Source: Robiginitomaculum sp. (GTDB lineage Bacteria; Pseudomonadota; Alphaproteobacteria; Caulobacterales; Maricaulaceae). Taken from it: a stretch of 11,779 nucleotides of DNA. The stretch is from NCBI GenBank assembly GCA_021647805.1, contig JAKITZ010000055.1, forward strand, positions 1 through 11,779, given 5' to 3'. A program made the translations under genes and the position numbers. Of the stretch, positions 6,693 through 11,779 are shown piece by piece (position 1 is the first letter of the stretch; each line of letters starts with the position of its first letter). The notes beneath the pieces were generated by a model. It saw only the letters and a list, made by a program, of their open reading frames with translations, did not search any database and was not told the DNA's origin.

Positions 6693-7808
6693 ATGAGGAA
6701 AACTTTACTTTCAGCAGTAGCAATAGCCGCATTGGTTACTTTGCCAAGCGTAGCTTTAGCCGGTGATGGCTGGTATGCCAGAGCAGGCGTAGGATATGGA
6801 TCTCTTGATGCTATGACTGCATCAGGTGCTTTAAATGGCGAAATGAATGCCGAAGGCGACTTTCGCCCAACCATTGGTTTTGGTAAATACCTTGATAATG
6901 GCTGGCGCGTTGATTTCGATCTGACGCAACGTTTTAATGATACAGGAGCTGTTGGCAACTTTGACCAAAGCTCCAGTGATTTCCAATCATGGTCTGTAAT
7001 GACCAATATCATTAGAGACTTTGATCTTGGTTACTCGCTCAAGCCTTATATTGGCTTCGGACTTGGTGTTGCCAAGAACAGTATTTCTGCTCGGGGTTAT
7101 CAAAATGGTATTACTGGATCCAACGTCAACATAGGCGTTCCAGCTGATCCATTTGCTGTTGCTGATGACAGTCATACCCAGTGGGCATGGAATGGTCTGG
7201 TCGGTTTTGGCACGGATCTTTCTGATAAATGGGTTCTGGATATTGGATATCGTTATTTTCAGTCTCCAAGGCTAAATTTTGCGTCTACGGGTGGAACTGT
7301 TAATACTGGCAACTATTCATCGCATGATGTGTTTGCATCATTGATTTATAAGTTTGGTGCGAAGAAGGCTGCACCACCGCCACCACCGCCACCACCACCT
7401 CCGCCACCACCACCACCGCCACCACCACCACCACCACCGCCACCGCCACCACCACCACCGCCTCCGTGTAATGATGTGGCATTTCCTGTTTATTTCGATT
7501 GGGATAAGTCCTCTTTGACTACACAGGCACAAGGTGCGATCGCTGCTGGTGTAGCAAGAGCTGCACGTTGTGGTGTTCATTCAGCAAGTGTTGCTGGACA
7601 TGCCGATAAATCTGGTAATCAGAGATACAATGTTGGCCTGTCTTCCAGACGTGCAGATTCTGTACGTGATGAGCTGGTTAACCGCGGTGTTAGTGCCGGA
7701 GTGATCTCTACTGAGTCATTCGGTGAGACTGCCCCTGCGGTTCAGACACCAGACGGTGCTCGTGAGCCACTTAACCGGGTTGCCAATGTTGTGCTACGCG
7801 CACACTAA
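6693..7808 (+). CDS. OmpA-family outer-membrane protein with 31-proline linker
   Basis: A 371-residue outer-membrane protein. It opens with a signal peptide (MRKTLLSAVAIAALVTLPSVALA, cleavage likely before GDGWYAR). An eight-strand OmpA-like beta-barrel follows, to about residue 225, ending SHDVFASLIYKFG. Next comes KKAA, then 31 consecutive prolines (about 228-258) and a cysteine. The C-terminus is an OmpA peptidoglycan-binding domain: FPVYFDWDKSSLT, GHADKSGNQRYNVGLSSRRADSV and a closing NRVANVVL. The barrel sits in the outer membrane and the C-terminal domain holds peptidoglycan. Two cysteines, one after the proline run and one in AARCGVH, could form a disulfide as in relatives. It has its own probable promoter, a strong ribosome-binding site and a terminator, so it is monocistronic. 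The proline run is unusually long. Confidence 0.94.
   Translation: MRKTLLSAVAIAALVTLPSVALAGDGWYARAGVGYGSLDAMTASGALNGEMNAEGDFRPTIGFGKYLDNGWRVDFDLTQRFNDTGAVGNFDQSSSDFQSWSVMTNIIRDFDLGYSLKPYIGFGLGVAKNSISARGYQNGITGSNVNIGVPADPFAVADDSHTQWAWNGLVGFGTDLSDKWVLDIGYRYFQSPRLNFASTGGTVNTGNYSSHDVFASLIYKFGAKKAAPPPPPPPPPPPPPPPPPPPPPPPPPPPPPPPCNDVAFPVYFDWDKSSLTTQAQGAIAAGVARAARCGVHSASVAGHADKSGNQRYNVGLSSRRADSVRDELVNRGVSAGVISTESFGETAPAVQTPDGAREPLNRVANVVLRAH
7374..7466 (+). repeat. CCN trinucleotide repeat encoding 31 prolines
   Basis: Thirty-one successive proline codons, mostly CCA with interspersed CCG and two CCT, with no other residue. The tract is prone to slippage in steps of three bases, which would change linker length without breaking the frame. 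Confidence 0.95.
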
Positions 7809-7832
7809 GACTTTGGTATAAAGATTTAAGAG

Positions 7833-7863
7833 AACGGCCTAGCATTTGCTGGGCCGTTTTTTT
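7833..7863 (+). terminator. Rho-independent terminator of the OmpA-like gene
   Basis: AACGGCCTAGCA pairs with TGCTGGGCCGTT (12 pairs including one wobble) around a two-base loop, followed directly by a run of seven T. It begins 25 bases after the stop codon. The remaining spacer to 8046 is AT-rich and shows only the weak promoter noted next. Confidence 0.92.
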
Positions 7864-7986
7864 ATGTAAACACTTCCGATTTAATTCGCAGCAATAGTTT
7901 GCTTTGGTTTCTTAAACATCATATTTTCTTATCGTAAAACCGTCGCCATTTTTGCTAGAAATACTAAGAATTTACTTATCAATCTC

Positions 7987-8015
7987 TTGACCATAGGGGT
8001 GTGGACGCGCATAGC
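7987..8015 (+). promoter_or_regulatory. Possible promoter of the PLP-enzyme gene
   Basis: TTGACC (7987-7992), a 17-base spacer and CATAGC (8010-8015). The -35 is good and the -10 poor. It lies about 30 bases before the start codon at 8047, with a GGAG ribosome-binding site at 8036-8039. Tentative. Confidence 0.27.
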
Positions 8016-8046
8016 TTTGTTGAAGTTTTGGAGTTGGAGCAAAAAC

Positions 8047-9339
8047 ATGAGCAAGCAAGACAAGCCATATCATAAAAGGTCAATCGGCAATCATACCTTA
8101 CACCCTGAATCGTTGGTCATGAGTTATGGCTATGATCCGCAAATGTCGGAAGGTTCTATTAAGCCACCAGTTTTTCAAACTTCGACATTTGCCTTTAAAT
8201 CGGCAGAACATGGCGCCGCATATTTTCGTAAATCTCGTGGGCAATCACTAGAAAGTGATATGGCTGACCCGGGATTGGCTTATACTCGAATAAATAATCC
8301 CAATCTGGAAATTCTCGAAGATCGCCTAACGCTGTTTGATGGCGGTGAAGATGCTTTGGCGTTTTCTAGTGGCATGGGAGCAATTACCACCGCTTTGCTG
8401 GCGTTTGCCGAGCCGGGAAAGGTATATGTTTATTCCAGTCCGCTTTATGGCCCAACCGAGATGTTCCTAAAAGACTTTTTGCCAAAGTTTGGGGTGAAAA
8501 GTATTTCGTTTCCTGCTGATGCAACGGCGCAAGAAGTAAGGGAAACGTTCAAGAAAGCCAGTTCAATGGGGGAAATTGCGGTAATTTATGTTGAAACACC
8601 GGCCAACCCTACTAATGCAATAGTTGATCTGGACTTGTGCGTTACTATGGCGAATGAACTAGCGAAGGATCAGACTTTGCGGCCGGTCGTGATGAGCGAT
8701 AACACAATGCAAGGGCCAATGGGGCAAACGCCGCTGATTACCAGCAAACTAGATTTAGTATTGTATTCTGTGACCAAATATATTGGCGGTCATTCAGACT
8801 TGATTGCCGGCGCTGCTATTGGTTCAGCCGATGTTATTGCTAAAATTCGATCTTTGCGCACGGTGTTTGGTACTGTTCCTAGTCCGGATACTTGTTGGTT
8901 AATTTTGCGTTCGCTGGAGACTTTGAAATTACGGGTAAATGAAGCCGCTAAAAACGCAGCTATTTGCGCTGAGTTTCTTAGAGATCATCCAAAAGTAGAT
9001 CAGGTGAGGTATTTGGGATTTCTTGACGATGATCCGGTAAAAAAAGAGATTTTTGAACGAACCTGTTTGGCCCCTGGTTCTACGTTTTCTTTTGACGTAA
9101 AGGGCGGACAAGATGCTGCATTTAAGATGTTGAACAACTTAAAACTTATCAAACTTGCGGTAAGTCTTGGCGGGACAGAGAGCTTAATGTGTCATCCGGG
9201 ATCAACCACTCATTCCGGGGTGCCGAAAGAGTTGAGAATAGCCCAAGGTTATACTGATGGGTTGATAAGGTTTTCTGTGGGCATAGAAAACCCTGATGAT
9301 TTACTGGTTGACTTAAAGCAAGCTTTGGAAGCGGTCTAA
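8047..9339 (+). CDS. Cystathionine gamma-synthase-family PLP-dependent enzyme
   Basis: A 430-residue fold-type I PLP enzyme of the Cys/Met metabolism family. Landmarks are YTRINNPN (79-86, phosphate/substrate loop), FSSGMGA (106-112), Y134 in SPLYGPTEMF, YVETPANPTN (181-190), D218 in MSDNTMQGP, and the PLP lysine K244 in YSVTKYIGGHSD. Substrate-carboxylate R408 is in GLIRFSVG. It may perform gamma-elimination or gamma-replacement on methionine, homocysteine or an O-acylhomoserine. The cysteine typical of methionine gamma-lyases after LYG is a proline here (P136), so simple methionine gamma-lyase identity is doubtful. The ATG at 8047 has GGAG seven bases upstream; an in-frame start at 7987 would add a poor extension. 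It lies 51 bases before the M20 gene and may share its transcript. Confidence 0.9.
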   Translation: MSKQDKPYHKRSIGNHTLHPESLVMSYGYDPQMSEGSIKPPVFQTSTFAFKSAEHGAAYFRKSRGQSLESDMADPGLAYTRINNPNLEILEDRLTLFDGGEDALAFSSGMGAITTALLAFAEPGKVYVYSSPLYGPTEMFLKDFLPKFGVKSISFPADATAQEVRETFKKASSMGEIAVIYVETPANPTNAIVDLDLCVTMANELAKDQTLRPVVMSDNTMQGPMGQTPLITSKLDLVLYSVTKYIGGHSDLIAGAAIGSADVIAKIRSLRTVFGTVPSPDTCWLILRSLETLKLRVNEAAKNAAICAEFLRDHPKVDQVRYLGFLDDDPVKKEIFERTCLAPGSTFSFDVKGGQDAAFKMLNNLKLIKLAVSLGGTESLMCHPGSTTHSGVPKELRIAQGYTDGLIRFSVGIENPDDLLVDLKQALEAV

Positions 9340-9390
9340 ATGATTGCATTGAAATTAGATAGGTGGATTTAATTCTAGTCCAGAACAGTA

Positions 9391-10644
9391 ATGACTTTAA
9401 CAGTAGAAATCACCAAGTCTGAGCAACGATTACTTGATCAGATAGATATGGCCGACTCGCAAATGATTGCGCAAGTTAAGTCATGGTCAAACATCAATTC
9501 TGGCAGTACCAATATTCGCGGCTTGAACAAACAGCGAGCATTGATCGTAGAAAGTTTCTCTAAACTTGGAGGCGTTGTTGACGAGCCAGAATTGCCGACT
9601 ACCAAGGCTGTTGATGACTCTGGTAATGTTTACGAAATTGAACATGCAAAGGCTTATCGATTGGTGCAAAGGACTGACGCGCCGATACAAATATTATTGA
9701 CCGGACATTATGACACGGTGTTCGCCAAAGACAGCGAGTTTCAAACCGTTACCAACCAAGGTGATGATGCTCTTAATGGACCGGGTGTTGCCGATATGAA
9801 AGGCGGACTTCTGGTAATGCGTCAGGCATTACTGGCTCTTGAGCAACATGAAAACGCTCATAATGTTGGTTATACGGTGCTTATTAGTCCTGATGAGGAA
9901 ATAGGCTCAACCGGTTCTTCTGGCCTGTTAAAACAACATGCCGAGCAAGCTGATCTGGGGATGACTTATGAGCCGTCGTTGGCTGATGGTTCATTGTCTG
10001 GTGCTCGCAAAGGCTCCGGTAATTTTTCTATCGTCATAAAGGGCAAAAGCGCCCATGCTGGCAGAGATCATCATTTGGGGCGAAACGCTTTGGTGGTGGC
10101 TGCTTCATTGATCACAAAACTGGCTGCAATGACTAATGCCCGTTCAGGATTGACTGTTAATCCAGCGAGACTTGATGGCGGCGGCGCAAATAATGTAGTT
10201 CCTGATTTGGCTATAGTGCGATTTAATGCCAGATTGCTTGAAACAGACGATATGCTCTGGTTCGACGCACAGTTAAAGACAATCATTGTTGAATTGAACG
10301 GGATGGACGGAATTAGAGCTGAGTTACATGGTGGCTTTACTAGGCCGCCAAAACCGATGGCTGCGCCAAATGCCGGGCTGTTTGCAATGACCAAGGCCGC
10401 CGGTTCTGCTTTGGGGTTGGATATAAAGTGGAAAAGCACCGGTGGTGTTTGTGAAGGCAATAACCTTTGGGCGGCAGGTTGTCCGAATGTTGATACATTG
10501 GGGGTTCGTGGCGGTCATATTCATTCGAGTAGAGAGTTTGCTATTATTTCCAGTTTTACAGAACGCGCCCGGTTGTCGGCACTAATGTTGTTTAAATTTG
10601 CCAGTGGCGACTTTAATGCTAAATCTCTTCGATCTTTGAAATAG
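9391..10644 (+). CDS. M20-family metallopeptidase / amidohydrolase (carboxypeptidase G2-like)
   Basis: A 417-residue di-zinc hydrolase of the M20 family. Metal and catalytic residues can be placed: H106 in GHYDTVF, bridging D135 in GPGVADMKGG, the catalytic and metal glutamates E169-E170 in SPDEEIGS, E194 in TYEPS, and H378 in GHIHSSREF. The lid/dimerisation domain is inserted at about 205-320 with H222 in GKSAHAGRDHH. There is no signal peptide, so it is cytoplasmic. The family cleaves N-acyl amino acids, dipeptides or folyl-glutamates. It ends 10 bases before astA, so it is in the arginine-succinylation operon. I infer it may remove succinyl from an AST intermediate (an AstE-like step) or prepare a substrate; the sequence does not prove this. 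Confidence 0.9.
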   Translation: MTLTVEITKSEQRLLDQIDMADSQMIAQVKSWSNINSGSTNIRGLNKQRALIVESFSKLGGVVDEPELPTTKAVDDSGNVYEIEHAKAYRLVQRTDAPIQILLTGHYDTVFAKDSEFQTVTNQGDDALNGPGVADMKGGLLVMRQALLALEQHENAHNVGYTVLISPDEEIGSTGSSGLLKQHAEQADLGMTYEPSLADGSLSGARKGSGNFSIVIKGKSAHAGRDHHLGRNALVVAASLITKLAAMTNARSGLTVNPARLDGGGANNVVPDLAIVRFNARLLETDDMLWFDAQLKTIIVELNGMDGIRAELHGGFTRPPKPMAAPNAGLFAMTKAAGSALGLDIKWKSTGGVCEGNNLWAAGCPNVDTLGVRGGHIHSSREFAIISSFTERARLSALMLFKFASGDFNAKSLRSLK

Positions 10645-10654
10645 GATATAAGTC

Positions 10655-11668
10655 ATGTTACGGGTTAGACCTATAAAATCGTCCGACAAGGATGACTTTT
10701 TTGAATTGGCCAAGCTTTCAGGATATGGCTTTACGTCTTTGCCTGATGATCTTGAGCTACTATTATCAAAGATTAAGTTGTCAGAAGAGAGCTTTTCCAA
10801 AGCAATAGATGCTCCCGGTGAAGAGGGGTATTTGCTGGTTATTGAAAACATGGAAACTGGAAAGATCTGCGGTATTTCGGCGGTAAAAGTTGGGGTTGGT
10901 CTTTCAAAGCCATTTTACAGCTACAAATTATTTTCGACAACCCAGGTTTCAGCCTCAACCAGTCAACGCTTTGACATGGATATAATGATATTGGTCAATG
11001 AATATGCCGGAGCTACCGAGGTTGGAACCTTGTTTGTTAGGCCAGAGTATCGTGGCGGCGGAACCGGATCTTTAATCGCCAGATCACGGTATTTGTTAAT
11101 GGCTACCCAACCCAAGCGGTTCGGCCAAAATATATTGTCTGAACTTCGAGGGGTGGTTAATGATGATGGTACATGTCCGTTTTACGAACATTTGGCCAAG
11201 AAATTTTTCCGTATGGACTTTAATGAAGCCGACTATTTATCAGGAGTTTCTGATAAACAATTTATCTCGGATTTAATGCCAAAATACCCAATTTATGTCA
11301 GCCTGCTTCCGTCTGAGGCGCAAGCCGTAATTGGTATCACTCACAAGGACGGGTTTGGAGCGCGTAAACTGTTGGAAAAAGAGGGTTTTCGCTATGAAAG
11401 AGTTATTGATATATTTGACGGTGGCCCAACAATGTCAGCGCCAAGAGATGATTTACTTGGGGTGAAAAATAGCCGTTGTTTACAGGCGAAGGTAGGTGAA
11501 AAAGGAAAAGTACGTGCGCTTGTTTCAAATGAGAGCATAGAAAACTTTAGAACTTGTGCCGCCTTTGTTAATCCACAAAATGAAGATGGAACCATCATTG
11601 TAGAACCAAGCGTATTAGAAGCTCTAGAAGTTTCCGAAGGCAGTAAAATAAGGTTTATAGAGAACTAG
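10655..11668 (+). CDS. astA: Arginine N-succinyltransferase (AstA)
   Basis: A 337-residue protein, the normal length for AstA. It transfers succinyl from succinyl-CoA to the alpha-amino group of arginine, the first step of the AST pathway that degrades arginine to glutamate in the cytoplasm. It opens LRVRPIKSSDKDDFFELA, has the GNAT-type acyl-CoA strand-loop EVGTLFVRPEYRGGGTGSLI (122-141), then FYEHLAKKFFRMDF (176-189). ITHKDGFGARKLLEKEGF follows at 228-245, where H230 matches the family's proposed catalytic histidine. FDGGPTMSAPRD (254-265) is also typical. The start has AGGA eight bases upstream, overlapping the M20 stop codon, which implies coupling. astD follows after 14 bases. Assignment is confident. 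Confidence 0.95.
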   Translation: MLRVRPIKSSDKDDFFELAKLSGYGFTSLPDDLELLLSKIKLSEESFSKAIDAPGEEGYLLVIENMETGKICGISAVKVGVGLSKPFYSYKLFSTTQVSASTSQRFDMDIMILVNEYAGATEVGTLFVRPEYRGGGTGSLIARSRYLLMATQPKRFGQNILSELRGVVNDDGTCPFYEHLAKKFFRMDFNEADYLSGVSDKQFISDLMPKYPIYVSLLPSEAQAVIGITHKDGFGARKLLEKEGFRYERVIDIFDGGPTMSAPRDDLLGVKNSRCLQAKVGEKGKVRALVSNESIENFRTCAAFVNPQNEDGTIIVEPSVLEALEVSEGSKIRFIEN

Positions 11669-11682
11669 TCTGGATACTAATC

Positions 11683-11779
11683 ATGAAAAATATCCTTATA
11701 AACGGCAAATGGCAAAGCGGGCAGGGCGCGGAGTTTTCTTCAATTAACCCGACAGACGGATCCGTCCTTTGGCAAGGGC
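11683..11779 (+). CDS. astD: Succinylglutamate-semialdehyde dehydrogenase AstD (partial, N-terminus only)
   Basis: The first 32 residues, from MKNILINGKWQSGQGAEF to PTDGSVLWQG, are the typical N-terminus of an aldehyde dehydrogenase of the AstD type (INGKW, then GxGxxF, then NPxxGxxLWQ). AstD oxidises N-succinylglutamate semialdehyde to N-succinylglutamate with NAD. The gene runs off the right edge. The call relies on this short segment plus its place 14 bases after astA; another aldehyde dehydrogenase is possible but less likely. Confidence 0.82.
   Translation, partial: MKNILINGKWQSGQGAEFSSINPTDGSVLWQG

Noticed and set aside
7300..7580. Minus-strand valine-rich and tryptophan/arginine-rich frames opposite the proline tract
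   Set aside because: They are the low-complexity antisense readings of the CCN repeat and have no independent evidence.
10071..10460. 129-codon minus-strand frame inside the M20 gene
   Set aside because: It lies wholly opposite a gene with complete catalytic motifs and has no recognisable features.

Overview
The window looks like chromosomal DNA of a Gram-negative proteobacterium, most likely an alphaproteobacterium with fairly low GC (well under 50% by eye). The reasons are a System I cytochrome c maturation cluster (ccmABCD with a small ccmD), an OmpA-type outer-membrane protein with a proline-rich linker, and start codons and ribosome-binding sites of ordinary bacterial type. A stalked or budding marine lineage (Caulobacterales, Hyphomonas or Maricaulis-like) is only a guess. 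I see no phage, plasmid, transposase, CRISPR, rRNA or tRNA genes.

Left part, minus strand (1-2288). Three genes read right to left: a DedA/VTT membrane protein, a bile acid:sodium symporter (BASS) family transporter, and an N-acyl-D-amino-acid deacylase-like amidohydrolase that runs off the left edge. The last two overlap by 11 bases, so this is probably one operon that imports and hydrolyses an organic substrate. Upstream lies a very strong 14-bp palindrome (2457-2486). Next is an alpha/beta hydrolase (2529-3188) that has lost its N-terminal third and any credible start codon. Its broken end abuts a GC-rich repeat-like segment and about 400 bases of noncoding DNA with small hairpins and a 12-base direct repeat.

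Middle, minus strand (3587-5814). ccmA-ccmB-ccmC-ccmD form a tightly overlapping operon (overlaps of 4, 1 and 8 bases) for the heme-export and heme-loading step of cytochrome c maturation. The small ccmD gene is annotated here by direct translation. The heme chaperone gene ccmE sits on the opposite strand, divergent from ccmA across about 226 bases.

Right part, plus strand (6041-11779). After ccmE comes an OmpA-like porin/peptidoglycan anchor with its own likely promoter, a strong Shine-Dalgarno, a run of 31 prolines and a clear rho-independent terminator. The final block is amino-acid catabolism: a cystathionine gamma-synthase-family PLP enzyme, an M20 metallopeptidase, arginine N-succinyltransferase (astA) and the start of succinylglutamate-semialdehyde dehydrogenase (astD). 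The last three are tightly spaced and probably form an arginine succinyltransferase (AST) operon in which the M20 enzyme takes part.

I did not find a clearly novel system. The points most worth a second look are the M20 and PLP enzymes ahead of astAD, the 31-proline linker, the decayed hydrolase with its repeat-like flank, the isolated long palindrome and the divergent placement of ccmE.
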